Source of the DNA: Actinomycetes bacterium
GTDB taxonomy: Bacteria; Actinomycetota; Acidimicrobiia; Acidimicrobiales; Acidimicrobiaceae
DNA length: 6,240 nt
NCBI GenBank assembly: GCA_021790495.1
Contig: JAJYGZ010000193.1
Span: forward strand, 1 to 6,240
Direction of reading: 5' to 3'
The notes under the pieces were generated by a model that made no database searches, was not told where the DNA came from, and worked only from the letters and a program-made list of their open reading frames with translations. A program made the position numbers and the translations under genes. Positions within the stretch are counted from its first letter, which is position 1. Each line of letters begins with the position of its first letter. Below are positions 1-5,761 of the stretch, piece by piece.

Positions 1-2
1 AT

Positions 3-77
3 CTCTGTGGCGCATTTGACCATTTCGTGGCTGAGCAGCGCATCGGTGTCCGTGCGACCAAGGAAGACCCGCAATGA
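3..77 (+). CDS. C-terminal end of an unidentified upstream gene (5' truncated by window edge)
   Basis: This frame is open from the first bases of the window and encodes 24 residues ending in ATKEDPQ before a TGA at 75-77. The TGA overlaps the ATG of the following dehydrogenase gene in the form ATGA, a classic sign of translational coupling within an operon. That overlap, rather than any recognisable motif, is the main evidence that the frame is real. The visible tail contains CGAFDHFVAEQRIGV. I cannot assign a family from so little. By context it could be another enzyme of the same catabolic or biosynthetic pathway as the SDR, but that is inference. Confidence 0.5.
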   Translation, partial: LCGAFDHFVAEQRIGVRATKEDPQ

Positions 78-868
78 GCGACGCGGAGATGCGTCCGGTA
101 CGGGTTGCAGTTGTTGGAGCGGCGCGCGGCATCGGCTGCGAAGTCGCGATGTCTTTGGCTAAATCCGGCGCCATGGTCGCGGCAATTGACTTTGCGCTCG
201 ACAACAGCGAACTCGGTTATTCACTGGGGCGCATCGACACCGCCGATTTCGGGGAATTCTCCAAAGACATCTTGCGGATCGGCGCCGATGCCCGCGAGCC
301 GCAAGAGATGGCGGCGGCCGCCCAGCGGATTAGGGCGGAGATGGGCGGATTGGACCAACTCGTAGTGACAGCCGGAGGAATCGTCGGTGGGCAAAACCTA
401 AGTGATAGCGATGCGGAGGCTATCCGCCTCGCGATGGACTTCAATCTCTTCACCATACACAACAGCGTGCGGGCCATGGTGCCCCTCATCAAGGAATCCG
501 CATCGATCTCCTGTAGGCGCGTCGTCGGGGTTACCTCGGTAGCGGGCTCCAAAGCACTTGGGGGCATTGGCCCGTACGTGGCGGCCAAGCACGCCGCGGT
601 GGGATATCTAAAGACCCTGGCTGTAGAACTGGCGCCAGAAGCCATCACGGTAAATTGGGTCTCCCCCGGTTCTACGGACACCGAAATTCTCAAGCAATCA
701 GCCGAACTATACGGTCTTGGAAGCGTCGAGGACTTTACGGTGCACCATCGGCTCGCTCGGCTCATTAGTGCGAACGAAGTAGCCGCGGCCATCGTCTTTC
801 TGCTCTCGGAGTCAGCCGGCGCAATAACGGGTCTCGATCTCTTCGTGGACGCGGGAATGCGTCTTTAG
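74..868 (+). CDS. SDR family NAD(P)-dependent oxidoreductase
   Basis: A 264-residue classical short-chain dehydrogenase/reductase, a soluble Rossmann-fold enzyme that oxidises an alcohol or reduces a carbonyl with NAD(P). The Gly-rich cofactor loop is GAARGIG at residues 15-21. Asp39 at the end of the second strand suggests NAD(H) preference. The NAG-equivalent is TAGG at 99-102, and the catalytic set is Asn124, Ser155, Tyr168 and Lys172 (YVAAK). The PG of the cofactor-side loop is at 198-199. The C-terminus ends with the usual VDAGMRL. The stretch between the second and third strands (about 41-70) is longer than in typical SDRs, somewhat like mycofactocin-coupled SDRs, but I cannot claim membership. 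AGGAAG at 61-66, seven bases before the ATG, supports this start. The ATGA overlap with the gene upstream implies an operon. The substrate is not predictable. Confidence 0.93.
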   Translation: MSDAEMRPVRVAVVGAARGIGCEVAMSLAKSGAMVAAIDFALDNSELGYSLGRIDTADFGEFSKDILRIGADAREPQEMAAAAQRIRAEMGGLDQLVVTAGGIVGGQNLSDSDAEAIRLAMDFNLFTIHNSVRAMVPLIKESASISCRRVVGVTSVAGSKALGGIGPYVAAKHAAVGYLKTLAVELAPEAITVNWVSPGSTDTEILKQSAELYGLGSVEDFTVHHRLARLISANEVAAAIVFLLSESAGAITGLDLFVDAGMRL

Positions 869-891
869 AACCTTACCCGCGGTCCACCAAA

Positions 892-906
892 GGCCGATCT
901 TCGGTC
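892..906 (+). terminator. Candidate weak terminator hairpin after the SDR gene
   Basis: GGCCGA (892-897) can pair with TCGGTC (901-906) across a three-base TCT loop, with one G-U pair. It lies 24 bases after the SDR stop codon. No T-run follows, so it is not a canonical intrinsic terminator. It may only be an mRNA 3' structure. Confidence 0.25.
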
Positions 907-983
907 GCATGCGGCATGAGGGTCTCAACGCAGAACCATGGCACAAATGCACAAAAATATAACCATGATGACGCCATCGGCCA

Positions 984-1579
984 ATGAGGTACAGCCAGAA
1001 GATCCGGCTGAAGAGAGGCAAACGCTACAAGACTCTGCTCAGCTTGGCTTTTGGATTATCGACGACCTTGCTACGGTCCTCGCTTTCGGGGGTACTGGTA
1101 TGCCAGTTCGTGGAATTAGTTCGTGACCGCGGCTTGGGTGGCCTGCCGATCGATCGGGTCGCCTTATTCGTGGCATCAGTGCTGGTGGTTACTTCGCCCG
1201 ACATTGCGACAATCTACAACATTCCCTCCACCCTAAAGGCTCGTCTCACCGTTTTCGTAATTGCAATGTTTCCACTCGCCATGCAGTGATTCATCGCTTC
1301 GGGCCGTTACATTAATAGTGCCGATCGCCGGAATTGGGGCTGTTTTATTCGCAACAGCACAACTTCTTGCGATCCCGAACCGTAGGATGACTTGAGGCTA
1401 GGTGGTGGCGTGGAACAGAACCAGGACTTACCCACCGACCTGCATGGAAACCCGATGCGGCGGTGGCAAGTCGGCCGTATACCAAGGCTGGTGAACCAGA
1501 TCGCGAAGCTGAACTTTCCATCACCCTGCCGCGAACGCTCCCTGGTGCCGATTCGCACGCTGCGGTATTCTCGTCTTAA
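984..1579 (+). pseudogene. Frameshifted small membrane-protein gene, family unknown
   Basis: Three overlapping plus-strand frames read as one protein of roughly 195 residues. Frame one starts at the ATG at 984 and is open to TGA 1287-1289. It has a basic N-terminus (KIRLKRGKRYK), then hydrophobic segments around LLSLAFGLSTTLL and RVALFVASVLVV. Frame two, 1288-1395, continues with another hydrophobic segment, VTLIVPIAGIGAVLFATAQ, ending in basic IPNRRMT. Frame three, 1391-1579, has no ATG and gives a polar tail with EPDREAELSITLP, ending at TAA 1577-1579. Basic N-terminus, membrane segments and polar tail in order suggest an integral membrane protein broken by two same-direction frameshifts near 1285 and 1390. 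No Shine-Dalgarno stands out. TATAAC at 958-963 could be a -10 element but lacks a matching -35. I do not recognise the family. Chance open frames remain possible, especially for the third part. Confidence 0.4.
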
Positions 1580-1601
1580 CTTTACAGATCCTCTTCGTGA
1601 G

Positions 1602-1629
1602 TTGTCGTGTCAGTCGCCAAGGATATCAG
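1602..1629 (+). promoter_or_regulatory. Possible promoter for the large membrane-protein gene
   Basis: TTGTCG (1602-1607) and TATCAG (1624-1629) are separated by 16 bases, each matching four of six consensus sigma-70 positions. A transcript from here would start about 12 bases before the GTG at 1649, too short for a strong ribosome-binding site, which agrees with the absence of one. This is a weak match. Confidence 0.2.
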
Positions 1630-1648
1630 TTAAGTAGTATGGCATTGG

Positions 1649-3484
1649 GTGGCGTCGACTTTGGCTAGAAGTTCCAGTGCGGATTCGACCGCAACGAACA
1701 TTGCCGCGTATGCCGATCCCGCCGAAAAAGCTTCATCACAGCCAATGTCCCTCATTCTCGCCGCAGCTGGTGAGTTTGGTGTGGCGGCGGCAATTTTTTT
1801 CGCCTGTGGCGTGGTCTTGTTTTGGCCTGCGTGGGTACACGGTCTCGGGGCATATGCCGAGGTCGGCGGTCTCGCCGATATTTCCCAGCAATCTTTTTTC
1901 TTGGCGTTGCCGAGCCAGATGGGCACCTTTTTTCAGAATCCACTCTTTACCAATGTGGCAAATTTCCCCTTCGGGATAAATCTTGCAGCTAACACCACGG
2001 TGCTCGCGCTCGGCATCCTCAGCATTCCATTGCAGCTGTTACTAGGTCCGCTTGCAAACCTTAACCTACTGCTTACCTTGGCACCAGCCCTGTCGGCCCT
2101 GAGCCTTTTCGGAGTTCTTCGTTCCGTAGTACAGTCAAAATTGGCGCGACTTTTAGGTGGCGCGATTTTTGGGTTCGGTCCCTATGAAGTTGCGCAAAGC
2201 ACAGCGGGGCATCTCACATTAACTTTCCTTGCCCTCGTACCGATCTTCTTTTGGCTCCAATACCAGATTGTCGTGGTTCGCAAATTTCAAGCAACAACGG
2301 CTGGGTTCCTGCTTGGTGCCGTGATAGTCATCCAGTACTTTGTCTCTCCGGAGATTTTGGTGGATACCTTGGTGATTGGGGCGGTTAGCGGCTTCCTTAT
2401 GCTCGTTTCCCAGGGAACATTTTCACGAAATGTTCCCTATCTCGCAACGAGCTTGGGCATTGCGGCCTCGATTTCAGTTGCAGTGCTGGCATATCCAACC
2501 TGGTACTTCATCCATGGACCACAGCATTATCTTGGTCAGAGTCAGCCTAATTCCAGTGCGTTCTCTTCGGACCTCCTTTCGGTTGTGTTGCCAACTACGC
2601 TTGAGCGCTTTGGACTGGCGGCGTGGAAATTGCGTGCGACAAATTACGTGATAGACGACCTCTCGGAAAATGGCGGCTATCTAGGGTTCATCGCTTTAGG
2701 GTTCACGGTGCTGGCGATCTCGGTTTCCCGATCAAGCCGACTCAAGATCGTGGGCGTCACTATCGTAGGCGCGGTTGCCTGGCTACTTTCACTGGGACCA
2801 TCGCTTCTGGTCAACGGCACGCGATCGCACGTCGCACTGCCGTATGCACTGTTCGAACGGATTCCGCTCTTGTCAAATGCCTTGCCAGTGCGCTATACCT
2901 TGTTCGTCGACCTTGCCTTAGCTGTGGTTATTGCTCTGGCTGTAGGTGAGCTTCGATCACCGCGCTGGATTCGTGTCGGAGTACTCTTAGCTGCAATGAC
3001 CGTGGTGGTATCACTTTTGCCGGCTTCGGGGAATTCGATGACTCCGGTAACGATACCGAAGTTTTTCGTAGGATATGGAGTTGCCGGTGGCAACTCTCGG
3101 ATCGTCGAGCCCGTGCTCGCGGTTTATCCCTGGCCCGCATATCCGCACACCCTGGCCATGCTCTGGCAAGCCGAGGCTAACTTCAAGTTTAACCTGGTCG
3201 GTGCCTACGCTCTTGGGCCCGGCGCAAACGGTTTGGTCACAATGAGTCTTGGAGAAGGACCCCTGGCGCAGATCTTCAACGACGCTTACGGCGGCATCAG
3301 CGATATCGGTAACGCAAAATTGATTGCTGGTGCGCGCGACGAAATCAGTGCGGACCATATAAACGATCTCGTGGTTGCTCAAAGTCAGCCCAATTCTTCG
3401 CTTGCCGATCGCGTTGTCGGTGTTCTTGTCCAGTCAAGACCAGCATGCAATGGCGGCGTCTGCGAGTGGCGACTGCCTCGGTGA
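1649..3484 (+). CDS. Large polytopic membrane protein, GT-C-like (putative glycosyltransferase)
   Basis: A 611-residue integral membrane protein. About 30 polar residues precede the first membrane helix (about 36-60); roughly ten more hydrophobic helices follow to about residue 457, then a soluble region of about 150 residues. The order of features matches a group of actinobacterial membrane proteins I know by pattern: an acidic first loop (GGLADISQQ, Asp77), NPLFTNVANFPFGINL at 98-112, GFGPYEVAQSTAGHL at 175-189, and MLWQAEANFKFNLVGAY at 504-520. That layout resembles GT-C glycosyltransferases, which use polyprenyl-phosphate sugars at the outer membrane face. Enzymatic function is inference. 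Cys600 and Cys605 near the end could form a disulfide, fitting an exported tail. The start is GTG, the first possible start after the in-frame TAA at 1631. It has no clear Shine-Dalgarno, and ATG at 1745 (Met33) is an alternative. It is convergent with the small minus-strand frame next door. Confidence 0.85.
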   Translation: MASTLARSSSADSTATNIAAYADPAEKASSQPMSLILAAAGEFGVAAAIFFACGVVLFWPAWVHGLGAYAEVGGLADISQQSFFLALPSQMGTFFQNPLFTNVANFPFGINLAANTTVLALGILSIPLQLLLGPLANLNLLLTLAPALSALSLFGVLRSVVQSKLARLLGGAIFGFGPYEVAQSTAGHLTLTFLALVPIFFWLQYQIVVVRKFQATTAGFLLGAVIVIQYFVSPEILVDTLVIGAVSGFLMLVSQGTFSRNVPYLATSLGIAASISVAVLAYPTWYFIHGPQHYLGQSQPNSSAFSSDLLSVVLPTTLERFGLAAWKLRATNYVIDDLSENGGYLGFIALGFTVLAISVSRSSRLKIVGVTIVGAVAWLLSLGPSLLVNGTRSHVALPYALFERIPLLSNALPVRYTLFVDLALAVVIALAVGELRSPRWIRVGVLLAAMTVVVSLLPASGNSMTPVTIPKFFVGYGVAGGNSRIVEPVLAVYPWPAYPHTLAMLWQAEANFKFNLVGAYALGPGANGLVTMSLGEGPLAQIFNDAYGGISDIGNAKLIAGARDEISADHINDLVVAQSQPNSSLADRVVGVLVQSRPACNGGVCEWRLPR

Positions 3485-3492
3485 CGGCGGTC

Positions 3493-3657
3493 TCAGCTTG
3501 AACCTGGGTGTACTAGTTGTTTTTTCAGGCCGTCAATGGCTCCGAGGGCCACCGGACGGGTGACGATGACCGCAGGGAACATGACCTTTGTCGAGTCGGC
3601 CGATGTCAGGAAGAATTTGAGTAGGCGCTGTTCTGGTATTGTGAAATGGGTGATCAT
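3493..3657 (-). CDS. Small unrecognised reading frame, or C-terminal remnant of a lost gene
   Basis: On the minus strand ATG 3657-3655 opens a 54-residue frame ending at TGA 3495-3493. It includes TIPEQRLLKFFLTSADSTK and FPAVIVTRPVALGAIDGLKK. The same frame stays open about 14 codons further upstream, to a stop near 3700, with PPSQNKWRTLPN before the Met. The codons look genuine: about 60 percent end in G or C, and the middle part is strongly so. No Shine-Dalgarno precedes the ATG. It ends eight bases from the stop of the membrane-protein gene (convergent) and starts about 54 bases from the divergent hicB. Because the frame continues upstream of the ATG and then meets a stop close to the toxin-antitoxin genes, I favour the truncated C-terminus of a gene cut when the TA segment arrived. 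I recognise no family. Confidence 0.4.
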   Translation of the reverse strand: MITHFTIPEQRLLKFFLTSADSTKVMFPAVIVTRPVALGAIDGLKKQLVHPGSS

Positions 3658-3711
3658 ATTGGGGAGAGTCCGCCACTTGTTCTGGCTGGGCGGCTTAAGT
3701 CAGGAGTCACA

Positions 3712-3918
3712 ATGCAGTTGACTGCCGTGCTAATGCATGCTGATGAGGGAGGATTCATTGCGCTGAACCCCGAGACCGGTACAACGACTCAGGGCGAGAC
3801 GCTTGACGAAGCCATTCACAATCTCCAAGAAGCGACCGCGCTCTATCTTGAAGAGTTCGGCTTGACTTCTCACGAAGCTCCCCTGGTTACGACTTTCACC
3901 ATTCCAGCAACTGCGTAA
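3712..3918 (+). CDS. hicB: HicB-family type II antitoxin (short form)
   Basis: A 68-residue protein with the HicB/UPF0150 fold pattern: an N-terminal strand MQLTAVLMHADEGGFIALNPE (residues 1-21), the turn and strand TTTQGETLDEA (24-34), then the helix DEAIHNLQEATALYLEEFG (32-50) and a short C-terminal strand (58-64). HicB proteins bind and neutralise the HicA mRNA interferase. This is the minimal form: no ribbon-helix-helix or helix-turn-helix domain follows, so if it autoregulates, DNA binding must come from elsewhere. I chose ATG 3712 because AGGAG at 3702-3706 sits five bases upstream and homology begins there; the frame extends back to 3646 without a better start. The antitoxin-first order and an eight-base overlap with the HicA frame fit a coupled hicBA operon. 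It looks intact. Confidence 0.88.
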   Translation: MQLTAVLMHADEGGFIALNPETGTTTQGETLDEAIHNLQEATALYLEEFGLTSHEAPLVTTFTIPATA

Positions 3919-4138
3919 GATTCCACAGGTCTCTGGAATACAAGCGATTCGGGCATTTGAAAGTCTGGGCTTCACGGTGGTCAGACAACGTGGGAGCCAT
4001 GTGGTATTGCGCAATGGTTCGAACGGGTGCGTTGAGGAGATCGCGGGATCGCTGTGCAAAGTTTCCGTTGCCGATCGATTGGCACCCCCGCGCGATCCCT
4101 CATTGAGACATCAAAAAAGGCTCAAATGCTGCAGATAG
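3911..4138 (+). pseudogene. hicA: HicA-family mRNA interferase toxin, apparently degenerate
   Basis: The frame encodes about 75 residues beginning (L)RKIPQVSGIQAIRAFE, then GFTVVRQRGSHVVLRNG. This is an unmistakable HicA N-terminal half with the catalytic His (His30) in RGSH. HicA is a small dsRBD-like ribonuclease that cleaves mRNA and is blocked by HicB. Two things are wrong. The frame, open from 3866, contains no ATG, GTG or TTG before the homology; where relatives have Met there is CTG (3911-3913). After NGCV (38-41) the usual third strand with a VVPxH-type sequence is missing: EEIAGSLCK follows directly, then an Arg/Pro/Cys-rich tail ending at TAG 4136-4138. I infer a non-functional or weakened toxin. 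A CTG-initiated divergent HicA is the alternative. It overlaps hicB by eight bases. Confidence 0.75.
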
Positions 4139-4183
4139 GCCACTTGAACCGCGTGCAAATGCCACTGCCAATAAGCATCGGAC

Positions 4184-4212
4184 TTGATTAGTGGTCGCAT
4201 TGTGACTACAAT
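4184..4212 (+). promoter_or_regulatory. Sigma-70 type promoter of the dinJ-yafQ module
   Basis: TTGATT (4184-4189) and TACAAT (4207-4212) are exactly 17 bases apart, each close to consensus. Transcription would start near 4219, giving a leader of about 25 bases that contains the AGGGAG ribosome-binding site at 4232-4237. It is the best promoter in the window and shows that the second TA module has its own promoter, separate from hicBA. Confidence 0.6.
4199..4212. promoter_or_regulatory. Candidate autoregulatory operator: inverted repeat over the -10 element
   Basis: ATTGT (4199-4203) and ACAAT (4208-4212) form a perfect five-base inverted repeat with a four-base GACT centre, covering the -10 hexamer. 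RelB/DinJ antitoxins are ribbon-helix-helix proteins that repress their own operons by binding short palindromes over the promoter, so the position is what one would expect. Binding is inferred, not shown. Confidence 0.45.
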
Positions 4213-4244
4213 TGAAGCCAATACCGACTTCAGGGAGAACCGCC

Positions 4245-4511
4245 ATGGGCAAAGCCGACACATACGTTCGCGCCCGCATTGATTCAGCGACCAAGGAACG
4301 CGCAGCCGACGCGCTCGAAGAGATGGGCTTGTCCATCTCCGATGCTATCCGCCTGCTGATGCTGCGCATAGCCGACGAACGCCGCTTGCCCTTCGAGGTG
4401 AAAGTACCTAATGCCACCACCCGCAAGGCAATCGCCGAGCTTGAGGCGGGCAAGGGGAAGAGCTTTGGGAGCATTGAAGCGCTGATGGCGGAGATGAATG
4501 CGGACGATTGA
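4245..4511 (+). CDS. dinJ: RelB/DinJ-family type II antitoxin
   Basis: An 88-residue antitoxin that should neutralise a RelE-superfamily ribosome-dependent RNase and repress its own operon. Residues 6-12 (TYVRARI) are the ribbon strand, 14-27 and 31-45 the two helices of a ribbon-helix-helix DNA-binding domain (KERAADALEEMG, then SDAIRLLMLRIADE). RRLPFEVKVPN at 46-56 is the typical DinJ linker. The C-terminal part, TRKAIAELEAGKGKSFGSIE, is the usual toxin-wrapping segment. ATG 4245 is chosen over the upstream in-frame GTG-like extension to 4212 because AGGGAG (4232-4237) lies seven bases before it and the -10 element overlaps 4212. It looks complete. Its stop overlaps the toxin start by 14 bases, a normal coupling for these pairs. 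Confidence 0.9.
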   Translation: MGKADTYVRARIDSATKERAADALEEMGLSISDAIRLLMLRIADERRLPFEVKVPNATTRKAIAELEAGKGKSFGSIEALMAEMNADD

Positions 4512-4782
4512 ACGATCATCTGCATTCAAGCGCGACTACAAGCGCGCGAAGGCAACGCCTCGGCACTCCAAAGACTTGGATTCTGCGGTATCAGCGGTCA
4601 TATCGATGCTGGTTTTCGACCAGGCGTTGCCAGAAAGCAACCGCGACCACCCACTTGGGGGCGATTGGGTCGGGTAGCACGAGTGCCACATCAAACCTGA
4701 CCTGCTATTGGTATACCGCAAGCCAGACTCCGGTACGTTGTGGCTGGTACGCCTTGGTTCGCATAGCAAGCTGTTCCGCTGA
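4498..4782 (+). pseudogene. yafQ: YafQ-family toxin (RelE/ParE superfamily) interrupted by an amber codon
   Basis: Reading from ATG 4498 gives MRTIERSSAFKRDYKRAKAT and continues through NRDHPLGGDWVG. TAG at 4675-4677 is then codon 60. After it the same frame resumes as HECHIKPDLLLVYRKP and ends GSHSKLFR at TGA 4780-4782, so the full length would be 94 codons, as expected (E. coli YafQ has 92). In relatives the position is Tyr followed by Arg (G-Y-R-E/D), so Tyr became a stop and Arg became His (CAC). Equivalents of the YafQ active-site residues are His51, His64, Asp68, His89 and Phe93; all but His51 lie beyond the stop. A ribosome-dependent endoribonuclease truncated there should be inactive. 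The reading frame is otherwise clean, which suggests a recent mutation. It shares 14 bases with the antitoxin gene and its promoter. Confidence 0.9.
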
Positions 4783-4863
4783 TTCGCTTCGTTGTAGAGA
4801 CCGCGAGCGACCTCGCGCCCTCCAGCGCACGGCAATCTTGACACGCTAGACACTCCGGCTGAA

Positions 4864-4911
4864 ATTCCACTTCCTGCGACCCCCACCGGATTCCATATTC
4901 ACGGTCACCGG
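4864..4911 (+). repeat. Two abutting imperfect direct repeats, ATTCCA...ACCGG
   Basis: Unit one (4864-4889) and unit two (4890-4911) each begin ATTCCA and end ACCGG, with partly similar centres (CTTCCTGCG versus TATTCACGG). They abut exactly. The sequence style recalls the multiple terminal repeats bound by transposase at ends of IS21-family elements, but no transposase gene or second end is present, so that is only a suggestion. Confidence 0.35.
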
Positions 4912-4933
4912 CGCCCGCGCCCGCGTCGCCGAC

Positions 4934-4951
4934 ATCGGACTCTGGTCCGAT
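4934..4951. repeat. Perfect 7-bp hairpin with TCTG loop
   Basis: ATCGGAC (4934-4940) pairs perfectly with GTCCGAT (4945-4951) across a TCTG loop. No T-run follows on either strand, so it is not a canonical intrinsic terminator. It sits inside the nine-base inverted pair at 4861-4869 and 4968-4976. Confidence 0.4.
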
Positions 4952-5147
4952 TAGGCACCGCTACGGATGGAATTTCGGCAACTCCTCTGCACCTGGATTT
5001 GCCAGCCGATTCGGCGTTCTGATGAGTGACTTCGGTTCGGCTGACGGTTGTCCACAGTCGTATTGCCAAGATGTGAAACGCGCGTACTGCGGTGATTGGT
5101 ACTTATCAAGCGGCGGCGATGCGCATGGGGGACGGTCGCCTAATACT

Positions 5148-5734
5148 TCAGTTGCTTTCCGAGTGGATTGAGCGGCGGCGACAGTCGACATCGCCGCGCT
5201 TTTCGTCCCGGCGAACTGCCGCTTCGTTTTCGCGCCCCTTGCTGCGACAGAAGTTAGGATGGGCCGGCGTTTGCTCCCCAGATCGGCTTGTGGGTCTTTC
5301 GTGCATCCAAGCGTGAAGTTGGATTGCAATACTGGCTTGCTTGGCGGATGCGATAACTTCGAGCTTCGGATTTCGACCTTCTCGGTCGATTGTCAGCAAG
5401 GGAAAGCCCGACACCAGATGCACTCGAGTTTCGGGGAGGGTGAACACCCGATTGGCAGGGTCCAAAAGTCGGTCGATGTATTCGCAACCCGCCCAAGAGA
5501 GGTAGGTCCGTGCGGTCCTCGGACATGCACCTGCAGCTCGTAATACCGCACGAGGTTCGCACCCATTTCAACTATAACCACGTTCGAGACTACGATTGGT
5601 TCCGTCCCCGAATTGAGAGCGCGAGACGGTAGGCCTGCCACCCAAAGCAGCGCTTGCGGATATCGTGATCGGTTGAAATATCCGAACCTCTCAATGGCAA
5701 GCGCGGCCCCTCGACCGCAAAGTTGCAGGGAAGA
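5148..5734 (-). pseudogene. Decayed minus-strand gene, two frames, family unknown
   Basis: On the minus strand one frame, open from 5734 downward, reads AIERFGYFNRSRYPQALLW, then TEPIVVSNVVIVEMGANLV and RYYELQVHVR, after which it degenerates. Near 5510 a second frame takes over with RTYLSWAGCEYIDRLLDPAN, RVFTLPETRVHLVSGFPLLT and IDREGRNPKLEVIASAKQAS. Protein character fades after about 5290, and the frame's stop is at 5148-5150. The pieces are consecutive and each has a natural mix of hydrophobic and charged residues, so a single frameshift of one base near 5510-5520 is the simplest reading. The opposing plus-strand frame is Cys- and Ser-rich and less likely. No start codon is obvious, and the frame is closed upstream at 5735. 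I recognise no family. It would be divergent from the MFS gene. Confidence 0.3.
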
Positions 5735-5761
5735 TCATTCGGCGCGGCGAAATCCGCGCAA

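Larger units (their letters stand above)
4783..5147. other. Gene-free stretch after the TA modules
   Basis: I find no reading frame on either strand with convincing protein character. Open frames here are short and rich in Arg, Ser, Pro and Cys, typical of chance frames. The stretch contains the ATTCCA...ACCGG repeats, a 7-bp hairpin, and a nine-base inverted pair GAAATTCCA (4861-4869) / TGGAATTTC (4968-4976) that brackets both. It may be the debris of a mobile element. Confidence 0.5.

Noticed and set aside
217..792. Long minus-strand open frame of 191 codons opposite the SDR gene
   Set aside because: It is the antisense shadow of a clear SDR coding frame and has no recognisable domain.
938..1126. 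Plus-strand open frame starting MAQMHKN
   Set aside because: Overlaps the hydrophobic frame from 984 in another phase and looks less like a natural protein; no ribosome-binding site.
3520..3525. Run of six T after the membrane-protein gene as an intrinsic terminator
   Set aside because: No stable GC-rich stem precedes it; only four-base pairings can be drawn.
3617..3642. TTGAGT and TATTGT as a promoter for hicBA
   Set aside because: Spacing is only 14 bases and no better pair is nearby; not enough to call.
3646..3711. N-terminal extension of HicB to 3646
   Set aside because: Residues before MQLTAVLM have no HicB character, and the AGGAG ribosome-binding site fits ATG 3712.
5525..5632. Plus-strand frame beginning MHLQLVIPHEVRTHF
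   Set aside because: It has some protein character over 35 codons but lies in register opposite the minus-strand reading, which extends further and joins a second convincing segment.
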